Shown: piece after piece, positions 40,024 to 48,288 of the stretch | How the letters are laid out: the number at the start of each line of letters is the position of its first letter | How positions within the stretch are numbered: the stretch's first letter is position 1 | Assembly: GCA_032719365.1 (NCBI GenBank) | Contig: CM064863.1 | Coordinates: forward strand, 16,315,137 to 16,379,136 | Source: Prinsepia uniflora | Taxonomy: Eukaryota; Streptophyta; Magnoliopsida; Rosales; Rosaceae | Reading direction: 5' to 3' | DNA: 64,000 nt | Notes under the pieces: generated by a model | What the model was told of the DNA's origin: nothing | The model's input: the letters and a program-made list of their open reading frames with translations, nothing else | Databases searched by the model: none | Made by a program: the position numbers and the translations under genes

Positions 40024-40258
40024 GCGCCTTGGATCATAATTGATCACGCCAACACAATAAAAAATTATGGAGAACACCGGCTTAGACTTGTACATTGTGA
40101 TGATCAAAACAAAACCAAAGCCATACAACTTTGTATATATCACAATCACAATGCACTACTACCATATATACTCATCATATCTGAGGAAGCAACACAAGGC
40201 CGGCTTCCAAGTGTCCAAATTTATTGTGGTGCAACTGAGGAAATGTGGTACTGAGGAA

Positions 40259-41203
40259 ATGAAGTACCCAACATTTGCTGAGATGAATCTATGGCTTCAT
40301 GGAACCTTAAGCATCTTCGAATCCGCTGTGACAATTCCATTTCGAAATCCCAATTTCGTAACTCTAACTTTGATTACCTCCTTCCCACTATTTTTCTTGA
40401 CATTAATGCAAAAATTGCTTTATGACTTTCTACCCACTTTGATCATGGAGGCAATAGATTTGCTAAATAGTATCCGTGACCACTCCAACCCACTGATATC
40501 TGATATGTCGTGGCTTCTAGACCTAACCCTTCAAATTCTCCAAGTTTACATTTTTAATCTTGTCAACTTCCTCATTGCACTCACAACTGTCTCTGCAGCC
40601 TCAATCATCCTTACTTCTAATGAAAGGTCCATAATGGGTTTTCGAAATCTAGTTCAAAATTCAATTACCAAACCAAGGTGGCATAAGCGTATGTTTACAT
40701 TCTTGTGCTTGTCCATTTTGTGCTCTCTTTCTTTTGCAGCTATTGACTATTGCCATTATGCAAATATTTTACTATCAAACGCGCGCTGCCCGTCCCCGGA
40801 TAGATTTGAGCAAGTTCTATATTCTATAGTTTCTGGTGTGGCGTATGCGAAATGCGCAGAGTACAGTGCCTGGTTGTACTTAAGTATTGTTGTCTTCATT
40901 TTAGAGAAGAAAGGGTTTGGGTCCATTTCAGCGTCATCAGAGTTGATCAAAGGAAATAGGCTTAGAGGGCTCTTTTTGATGCTTTTGTATTATCTTTGGA
41001 GCCTTAATTTGCCGCCCCTTTTTGCCACATGGACCAAGAAAATTGTTACCTTTGAGTATCTTGACACAAGCTCCTTCTGTTTGGGAAGAGTTCTGATTTG
41101 GTTGCATCTCACAGTTTATTACTACGATTGCAAAAACCATCACAGAATTGTTGCTAGAAATTCTGAAGGTCAAGCAACAAGATCCTCAGAGTTGATTCAA
41201 TAG
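40259..41203 (+). CDS. Multi-pass membrane protein, plant family of unknown function (gene 1)
   Basis: A single-exon frame. I choose the ATG at 40259 (314 aa, MKYPTFAEMNLW...) because alignment with the paralog at 58705 starts there; the frame stays open upstream to 40067, but that part lies in leader DNA next to a solo LTR and has no counterpart. Hydrophobic segments at about residues 32-52, 92-118, 143-160, 190-215, 235-255 and 275-292 predict about six membrane spans. Features shared with the paralog include a FPLFFL/LPLLFFL first span, an RGL/RGM-x-LML motif in span five and a C-terminal YYYDCKNH/YLFDCKKR motif. It resembles plant membrane proteins of unknown function (from memory the Arabidopsis At1g31130-type group). 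No signal peptide or catalytic motif is apparent. Confidence 0.75.
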   Translation: MKYPTFAEMNLWLHGTLSIFESAVTIPFRNPNFVTLTLITSFPLFFLTLMQKLLYDFLPTLIMEAIDLLNSIRDHSNPLISDMSWLLDLTLQILQVYIFNLVNFLIALTTVSAASIILTSNERSIMGFRNLVQNSITKPRWHKRMFTFLCLSILCSLSFAAIDYCHYANILLSNARCPSPDRFEQVLYSIVSGVAYAKCAEYSAWLYLSIVVFILEKKGFGSISASSELIKGNRLRGLFLMLLYYLWSLNLPPLFATWTKKIVTFEYLDTSSFCLGRVLIWLHLTVYYYDCKNHHRIVARNSEGQATRSSELIQ

Positions 41204-41319
41204 CCCATCAGTAAGACCTATTGATCGACATTGTCCTCAACTTAATAATCGATATTGTCCTCAACTTAATCATCTAATTTTCTTCGCACATCTGGGGTTT
41301 TATCTCAGCAAGCCTTCTT

Positions 41320-41408
41320 ACTTGGTTGCTTATACTGCTGTTTATTACTATGATTGCAAAAACCATCACAGAAAGGTTCCTATATAACTGCAGATCAAGC
41401 AACAAGAT
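41320..41408 (+). pseudogene. Partial duplicate of the 3' end of gene 1
   Basis: This segment repeats, with substitutions, 41098-41186 of gene 1: it includes the codons for the TVYYYDCKNHHR region and the AGATCAAGCAACAAGATC part. The flanking words TTGTCCTCAACTTAA also repeat at 41230, 41255 and (as a variant) 41440. It is a broken tandem copy, and the Tat element inserted about 100 bp beyond it. Confidence 0.75.
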
Positions 41409-41501
41409 CTTAAAGTCTGTTCTACACTCGAAGACCGCTATTGTCCTTAATCATCTACATTTTTTTATGTGTAACTGTAAGATTCTATCTCAAATAGCCT
41501 C

Positions 41502-41506
41502 GATAC
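41502..41506. repeat. TSD of the Tat element, left copy (GATAC)
   Basis: Identical to 58498-58502 on the other side of the element. Confidence 0.93.
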
Positions 41507-42933
41507 TGTTTGGGGGTGATGTGAATTTATCCACTCACCCAATATGTGAAGCAAAGGAGGATTTTTGGGTTGATATTCTTGGTGGATTTCGGCTTGACTA
41601 TGAGTGGGTGTTGGCTGGATTTTTATGATGGTTTGGCTGGGATGAAGAGGAGGCCTTAGCCAAGTTTTGTGAGTTGTTTTGGCTTACAAGTGTTGGCTGG
41701 ATTTTTTGGCTTACAAGAATGGCTAGATTTTTTTTTATAAGAGTTGGCTGGGGTTGTTTTGTAGGGGTTGTGGGTGGAGTGTTTTGATTAGAAGGATAGT
41801 TTTTTCTTCCCACAAAGATGGTTGAAAACTAGAGGCCAATGAGGGTATTTTTGAAGGAGAATAGCTAAGCAAGGAGGTTGGATTTGTTGTGATAGGGATG
41901 GCCGAATTCCTTAGCAAAAAGTTGGGTGTCAAAGTTTCTCAAACCCAATTTCTTTAATTTAAAGCAAGAGTTGCATCAACTCTTACAATTCGGATGTGTT
42001 GGTGTATATGATGTGTTTTTTTTGAATTGGGATTGGGTTTGTTTGACAAAATACTCATATATAATTGATGGAAAGTGGAGTAGGTGTGGTTGTTGTGCCT
42101 TGGAACTATCAAAGGGCTTTGAATTGTTAAAAGTGTGATTGATGGAGTACTATTATATACATATATATGTGCTCACTTCTACAAAGCAAGCCGTGATTTT
42201 CTCCAAAGCCACCCATGACTTTTGTTTGTTGGTTTGAAGAAAATAAATTAAAAGAAGTGCATGTGGGGGTGTCATCGGCTAGGGAAAAAAAGGGGTGTTA
42301 TTGTCTCCTTTATTCATACATATAGGTGGGTAGGTGTACTCCAAATTCCCCACTAGACTTTGACAACCCAAGCTAGCTATGAATTTTATATACTTGAGGT
42401 GACAAATGAGAGAAAAGCCAAGTATGGTTTCTTGGGAGGACAAAGGAGGCTCACGGCTTGATGATAAAGTGAGAGTTGGAGTTTTATTTTAATGTATGTG
42501 AGTGGCCACTTGTGTTGGTTTCACATTGGTTGTTGGAGTATGTACATGTGTTTTTAGTTGGAGGCATGTATGCATGTAAAAAGAGTAGTTTTGGTTGGCT
42601 TGAAGGAAAAATGACCTTAGATCATCCTAGCCAAAATTGACCAAGATTTGGCCAAGATGTGGCCTCATGGTTGGCTTTGGTAAAAATCCTTGGCCGGGTT
42701 GACCATGACAAAAACCTTCGGCCGGATAGGTATCTATGATTTTGGGTTTCTTTGTTTTCCTAAATCTAAATTTCGAACCCACCCAAGCTTGAAAGAGAGA
42801 TGGATGCGGGCCGGGTCTCGTCAATCTTCGTCCGACCATGATTTGTCAAATGATCAAAATAAGGAAATAAATCAAGCCAAAATTATGTCGACCTAGAACC
42901 TTCTCGTTCGGATCATTTCAATATCAATCCGAC

Positions 42934-43115
42934 TTGGAAAGATTTGGGTGGCCCGACTTGGAAAGATTTGGGTGGCTTGAGTTGGAAAGATTTGGGTGGC
43001 TTGAGTTGGAAAGATTTGGGTGGCTTGAGTTGGAAAGATTTTGGGTGGATCAAACTTGGAAAGATTTTGGTGGACCAAATTTGGAAGGATTTCGAGTGGC
43101 TCAACTTGGAAGGTT
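42934..43115 (+). repeat. U3 minisatellite, eight units (5' LTR)
   Basis: Units of 24-25 bp, each starting TTGGAAAG or TTGGAAGG and including ATTTGGGTGG, repeat from 42934 to just 55 bp before the TATA box. The 3' LTR has seven. Confidence 0.9.
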
Positions 43116-43170
43116 TTTAAGTCAGAAGAGTGGAGGCCAAGCATGGCCAATTCGTGGGTTGGCTAAACCC

Positions 43171-43178
43171 TATAAATA
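43171..43178 (+). promoter_or_regulatory. TATA box of the Tat element LTR
   Basis: TATAAATA in a GC-flanked context (ACCC before, GCTAAGG after), followed about 30 bp later by ACATCAACATCAACAC, a plausible start of transcription and of the R region. The copy in the 3' LTR is at 57827-57834. Confidence 0.7.
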
Positions 43179-43846
43179 GCTAAGGTGAAGAAGAGAAAAG
43201 GACATCAACATCAACACACAAGCTTACTCTTATCTTGCACCTTTTCAATCCTTAGACTAGATTTTCATATTCAAGCTCTAGTTAGTCAAGTTCTTCATTT
43301 TCCTAGAGTAAGTTTATTGTTTAGAATACTTTCAATTGTTTTGTTTTAAGTTCAAGCTCATTCTTATTTAAATCTTTATTTTGATTCAAGTTCGTTCATT
43401 AGCGTTCGTTTAATAACTTCAATTAATTGTTTCGTTAATTTTAGTTTACTATTCTTGTCTTTAATTTTAATTATTGCTCTTCTTTTAAATATCAATTTAT
43501 TACATTTACGTTTAAGTTTGTTTTCTTCAAGCATAGTTAATTTTCTTGTTCAATTTAATTATTGCACTTGCACTTCGTTTACATAAATAAAAAAATATAA
43601 ATATATACAAGTTCAAAGCCTAAACACCCTCGATCCCGAGGGAGTGAAAGAACCCAGGCCGAGAGGAGGTTCCTTGCTCGGCCGCACAATCATAAGGTTA
43701 GAAGTCGGCTTTAGGGGCGCACCCAATACTTATAATTCCATTCAGGTCATTTGGTGGCCGGGTGGTGGCACGCCTGCGCACTTATTCGAAGAAGGACCAA
43801 AATCCCTTCTAACGGTTTGATAAACCAAATCGAGGGAAACATATTT

Positions 43847-43862
43847 TGGCACGCCCGGTGGG
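43847..43862 (+). other. Primer-binding-site-like sequence of the Tat element
   Basis: TGGCACGCCCGGTGGG lies five bases after the 5' LTR, at the position and with the TGG start expected for a tRNA primer site, and resembles that of other plant Tat elements. I do not assign the tRNA. Confidence 0.7.
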
Positions 43863-43884
43863 ATACACTAGGTTTTGACTTTGC

Positions 43885-46800
43885 ATGGTCGTTGGCACTA
43901 GGGGGAATCCTAGAAACGACCAAGAAATCCAGCCGCCCAATTTAGTAGTCCGGCGAAGGAGAAGAAACATGGTTGGAACACTCCCAATGTCGACCCAGCC
44001 ATTTGGTATGCCAACTTCTCAAGCAGGCCATAGTGGCCAACTACAAGTCGGCCGGACCTCGGCCGTGACAACAGATACAAGTTCAGTAGAGGTTACCCGC
44101 GGCCCTTTAGAGCCGGTCCTCCAGCCAAATCCGCCGACCTCGTTGGATTTTCAACAATTAATTCGAACGTTGGAGGTGACCAATCGAGCGACCAACCAGC
44201 GGCTTGACGAGCTCACTACTGAGATGAACAACCAGAGGCTGGACGTTCGCAACCAGTTCGCTCAGGTGAATGATAGACTCGGTCAACAACCTGTCCCAAA
44301 TGGACACCCAGCGGCCCGAGGCCAAGTAGGTGCTCAAGCCGAGAATTTTGGAGCGAATGAACAACTTGGAAATAATCCAGTGGGAAACAACCAGGGTATG
44401 AATATCCCAAATCACAATAATCTCCCGGGTTGGAACAATCAGTTCGGGCCGAATCCATATCAAGCTTTTCACCAGGCTCGACCACAGGCCAACCTAACGG
44501 CCGGGGGCAACTTCGCTGGCCCATACATAAATCAGATTGCAGGCCTAGGTGGTTGGGGAAACCATGGAGGAAATCATCTGAATGGCCATGACAACGGACC
44601 CGGCCAACAAAGGGCTCTCGACCGGGGTGTGGTCGAGCAACTGATCCAGGAGATGGTTCCTCTCGCTAGGAGAGTCGGCCGACCTGTGTACAGGAGGCCG
44701 TATCCTCAACATTTTGACACTGAAGAATTTCCACGTGGTTTCAGAGTTCCTGATTTCGCCCTTTTTTCGGGTGATGGACTTCAATCCACGGTGGAGCATA
44801 TAGGCCGATTCACGGCTCAATGCGCGGAGATAGCTCACCGTGAAGGTCTTATGTTAAGACTTTTTCCAAGTACACTCACGGGGATTGCGTTCACCTGGTA
44901 TGTGAATCTACCACAGAACTCCATTCCGAATTGGGCGACCATGGAACAAGTCTTCCATGAACAATTTTATCGACCCGAGCCAGAAGTGTCCATGGCTGAC
45001 TTAGCCAAAATGAGACAAAATTTTAACGAGTCGGCTCAGGAATTCTTGGCCAGGTTCAAGGTGGCTAGGACCAAATGTATGGTCTCCATGCCAGAACATG
45101 AATTTGTCAAGCTGGCTCAAGGAGGACTTTCTTTAGACCTTAGGAAAAAGTTTGAAGGAATGGAGTTTCGTGATATATACGATCTCCTTTTAAGGGTTGA
45201 CCGATATGAGGGTCTACTAAAGGAAGAGCAACAGAAAAATCGCCAAATTTCTCGGCCATCCTTTTATAAGGATACTCCCAAGCCGGCCACGGCTAGGACA
45301 ACATCGGTTCACGCCGTAGAGGTGGATGATGAGGAGCCAACTGGCCAGTTGGAGGAAATCCTATCTGAGGCGGATGATGAGCAGGCCGAGATAAATCTGG
45401 CTGAAATGTTTATTAATGGGCCGCACATGTGTAAGGCATTGTCAAAAGCCACCAAGGACCAGCAGCCGACATCGGCTCAGGTCCCAAAATTTAGCGGTAG
45501 CTTTCAAAAAGGGGTTGGGAATAAAACTTACACCTTTGATATATCTAAAGCCGAACAAATCTTCGACCAACTTTTAAAAGAAAATATTATAAGATTGTCA
45601 TCCGACCATGTTATTCCATCAGCCAATGAATTGAAAAATAAAACTTATTGCAAATGGCATAATGTGTGGACTCATGGAACTAATAATTGTTTGGTTTTTC
45701 GCAATGCTGTGCAGGACTTAATTGAGAAAAAGATTTTGAAGTTTCCGGAGAAGAACCCAATGGGAGTTGACAAGAATCCATTCCCTTCAGCCCAGGCTAA
45801 CATGGTGACAGTCAATTTTCCTCGGCCAGGCCAGGTTAGGCGAAGGCTGGATTTAGGTGGGTCAGCCAAGGCCGCAACCGATAGGACGGCCAGGGAGGTT
45901 CAGTTAGAGCCTACAACGAAAGGAAAAGAGAAGATGTTCTTAGAGCCACCAACCAAGGAAGAGCTCCCAAAGGCCATCGTGTTATGTGGCAGGTGTCAAT
46001 GCGAGGTGGCATTAGATGTCCCGCAATTGAAGCCAAAGGAGCTTGGGAAAGAGATGGTCAGGTCAGACCAACCAAGAGAGTTAGAGAAGAGGGTGATTCT
46101 GAGTCCGACCGAGAATTACGGTCTCTACAGCCCGAGAGAAAGGTATGAAGCTAGGCCGAATAAACGGTCATTTTTTGCCTACCAGGGTAGGCACGAAAAG
46201 TCACGTTTCCTGCCGAGAGGCAACCATCAGAAGCCACTCGAATATGAGGATATTGTGGGTGGCCCGTTCCACCAGAGCGAGAACAAGGATAAGAGCATTT
46301 GGGTGACTACAGGCGATGGCAAGAAGAGGACTGTCGACTATGTCCAAAGGCCCAGGCCATCTGATGGTAGTAGTATCAATACTTACAAAATTCCGGATAC
46401 TAAAGAGGGTCAATGGTACCAGAGCCGGGGGCACGGCTTGCCCCCAAAGCCCTTGACTAGGACCCAAGTGAGGAGAGCTCAGAGGCAATTCTCGGCCAAT
46501 AATAGAGCTGACGATAAGTGGACAGAAGAAAGACAAGCTCAGTTGAACCGATTGGTAGCCCTTAAAGAGAAGATAAAGAGGGAAGAGCTTGAGTTGGCCA
46601 AGGCTGATGCCGTGGCCACTTTGGAGGCAGCGGCCGCAGAGGAAGTTGAGATGCACAGGAAGTGGGTGAATGGTCGAGTCGTGGTAACATCCACCAATGA
46701 ACCAATTTCTGAGCTGGAGTCTCACTTGACAGGGGCATTTGAAGCAGAGAACTCAAGGGAGAACCCTCACCAACCATTGGTTATGGGGGCAAAAAGTGAG

Positions 46801-48288
46801 GCCAGGCGAGGGGTTAGCCAACTAGGAGGCCATAAGGTGAGTATGAAGGAGGCAATAGAGAGCCAGGGTCAGAAGGTAAGTCAGGCTAATAGAGGGCCGG
46901 CTAAAGCAAAAATGTACCAAGTCGTGAAAGGGGTTGAAAGTGTCCCTAAGTCAGCTGGGGGCAAGGCCGACCCCATGGCTAGCCAAACCTTGGCTAAGAA
47001 GGCTGGGGGCAAGGATCAGTCGCAGAAGGAAGTCGAGAAGACAGAAAGTGACCAAGCCGTGGTTAAGCTGGGTGCAAAGGACACCAAGTCACCCAAAGTG
47101 GAGGAGAAGGCCAAGCCGATGGCCGAAGAAGAAATTACGAAGCAAGACCATTTGGGTGAGCCAAAGGTTGATCTAGGAGAGAATGAAGTGCCTTTGGGTG
47201 AAGATGAAGAAATGTATGATGAAGGCGATGAGTACGGCGATGAGGAAGAATACATGGAAGAAGAGGCCATAGAGGAGATGGAAGGTGAATACCCAGGAAT
47301 GAATGTGGCTAAAGGAAAAGAGGTCGGGCAGGCGACCCCAGAGATTTCTCAAGCCAAGATCCTAGAGCCTGAAATGGACATGGCTCAAACTGAGAAAATG
47401 TGGAAGACCAATACTAAGAGGACCCTCAAATTTGGCAAGAATGAGGAGGTGCCTATTAATATGGTCACATTACCATCATTCTTTGAAGCCCAACCCGGAC
47501 AACCCAACATTATAGCTGGTGATGTTTTGGACGAGCTAGAGCCCACGATGCTAGTAGGTGGGTCGGAGGAGCCGACCATAGAAACGAAGTTTGTGACACC
47601 CCGGGTCGAGTTTAACGAGCCACAAATTTACATTTCAAATGAGGAAAAAATGAATCCGGGGAAAATTTGCTATGAGATGCCTACTAAAAGGATGTCAACC
47701 CACTTGAAACCATTATATGTGTGTGCTCATTTCGATGGAATTCCAATAAGTAAAGTGCAAGTGGATACCGGGGCGACCGTGAACATCCTCCCAACTTCAA
47801 TTATGAAGAAGTTGAGAAGAGGGATGGATGAACTTATCCCGACCGAGACGACGGTTAGTGGGTTCATAGGAGAAACCAACATAACTCGAGGGATCCTCCC
47901 TCTTGAGGTTAGAGTTGGGGGCAAGGTCAGAATGACGGCTTTCTTTGTGGTGGAAACTAGAGCTCATTTTAATGCTCTACTGGGCCGGGATTGGATCCAT
48001 GGAAGTATGTGTGTGCCATCGTCTCTCCACCAATGCCTCAAGTTTTGGCATGAAGATGGATCTACCGAAATGGTTGAGGCCGACTCACGGCCATTCATGG
48101 CTTCAGCTAATGCAGTAGAGGCCAAGTTCTATGATGAGGATATTGGTCCTCTTTACTTTATTGGATCAGACAAGAACGGCCGACCTACGGGAGTCTCGGC
48201 CCAGAAGCTAGTCGACTTGGGGGCACACGATGCACAAGCCGACGGAGAGCGGCCCACAGTTGCTGATTTTTTCATTCTTAATGAATAG
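43885..48288 (+). CDS. gag-pro: Gag-protease polyprotein of the Tat element (1467 aa)
   Basis: Uninterrupted frame. The ATG at 43885 is 43 bp past the LTR; a second at 43969 is also possible. Residues 1-280 are Gln/Asn/Gly-rich. About 285-440 are the Ty3-type capsid domain (PDFALFSGDG..., FTWYVNLPQNSIPNW, the FYRPE and VxLAQGGL helices). A CKWHNVWTHGTNNC cluster near 589-602 looks like a modified zinc knuckle of Tat Gag. An acidic stretch (DEEMYDEGDEYGDEEEYMEE) is near 1105-1130, preceded by Lys/Glu-rich coiled sequence. The aspartic protease has VDTGATVNILP at about 1293 and GRDWIH near 1367. The role is particle assembly and polyprotein cleavage. It overlaps the pol frame by 59 nt in the +1 frame, consistent with a frameshift or separate translation of pol. 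Confidence 0.95.
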   Translation: MVVGTRGNPRNDQEIQPPNLVVRRRRRNMVGTLPMSTQPFGMPTSQAGHSGQLQVGRTSAVTTDTSSVEVTRGPLEPVLQPNPPTSLDFQQLIRTLEVTNRATNQRLDELTTEMNNQRLDVRNQFAQVNDRLGQQPVPNGHPAARGQVGAQAENFGANEQLGNNPVGNNQGMNIPNHNNLPGWNNQFGPNPYQAFHQARPQANLTAGGNFAGPYINQIAGLGGWGNHGGNHLNGHDNGPGQQRALDRGVVEQLIQEMVPLARRVGRPVYRRPYPQHFDTEEFPRGFRVPDFALFSGDGLQSTVEHIGRFTAQCAEIAHREGLMLRLFPSTLTGIAFTWYVNLPQNSIPNWATMEQVFHEQFYRPEPEVSMADLAKMRQNFNESAQEFLARFKVARTKCMVSMPEHEFVKLAQGGLSLDLRKKFEGMEFRDIYDLLLRVDRYEGLLKEEQQKNRQISRPSFYKDTPKPATARTTSVHAVEVDDEEPTGQLEEILSEADDEQAEINLAEMFINGPHMCKALSKATKDQQPTSAQVPKFSGSFQKGVGNKTYTFDISKAEQIFDQLLKENIIRLSSDHVIPSANELKNKTYCKWHNVWTHGTNNCLVFRNAVQDLIEKKILKFPEKNPMGVDKNPFPSAQANMVTVNFPRPGQVRRRLDLGGSAKAATDRTAREVQLEPTTKGKEKMFLEPPTKEELPKAIVLCGRCQCEVALDVPQLKPKELGKEMVRSDQPRELEKRVILSPTENYGLYSPRERYEARPNKRSFFAYQGRHEKSRFLPRGNHQKPLEYEDIVGGPFHQSENKDKSIWVTTGDGKKRTVDYVQRPRPSDGSSINTYKIPDTKEGQWYQSRGHGLPPKPLTRTQVRRAQRQFSANNRADDKWTEERQAQLNRLVALKEKIKREELELAKADAVATLEAAAAEEVEMHRKWVNGRVVVTSTNEPISELESHLTGAFEAENSRENPHQPLVMGAKSEARRGVSQLGGHKVSMKEAIESQGQKVSQANRGPAKAKMYQVVKGVESVPKSAGGKADPMASQTLAKKAGGKDQSQKEVEKTESDQAVVKLGAKDTKSPKVEEKAKPMAEEEITKQDHLGEPKVDLGENEVPLGEDEEMYDEGDEYGDEEEYMEEEAIEEMEGEYPGMNVAKGKEVGQATPEISQAKILEPEMDMAQTEKMWKTNTKRTLKFGKNEEVPINMVTLPSFFEAQPGQPNIIAGDVLDELEPTMLVGGSEEPTIETKFVTPRVEFNEPQIYISNEEKMNPGKICYEMPTKRMSTHLKPLYVCAHFDGIPISKVQVDTGATVNILPTSIMKKLRRGMDELIPTETTVSGFIGETNITRGILPLEVRVGGKVRMTAFFVVETRAHFNALLGRDWIHGSMCVPSSLHQCLKFWHEDGSTEMVEADSRPFMASANAVEAKFYDEDIGPLYFIGSDKNGRPTGVSAQKLVDLGAHDAQADGERPTVADFFILNE

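Larger units (their letters stand above)
41507..43841 (+). repeat. 5' LTR of the Tat element (2335 bp)
   Basis: It starts TGTTTGGGGGTGATGTG and ends GAGGGAAACA. Its U3 has eight roughly 24-bp units (42934-43115) close upstream of the TATA box at 43171. A long U5 is AT-rich. Confidence 0.96.

Noticed and set aside
40067..40258. N-terminal 64-residue extension of gene 1
   Set aside because: Open in frame but lacks any match in the paralog, has a different composition and lies in leader DNA by a solo LTR. The later ATG at 40259 fits the family better.
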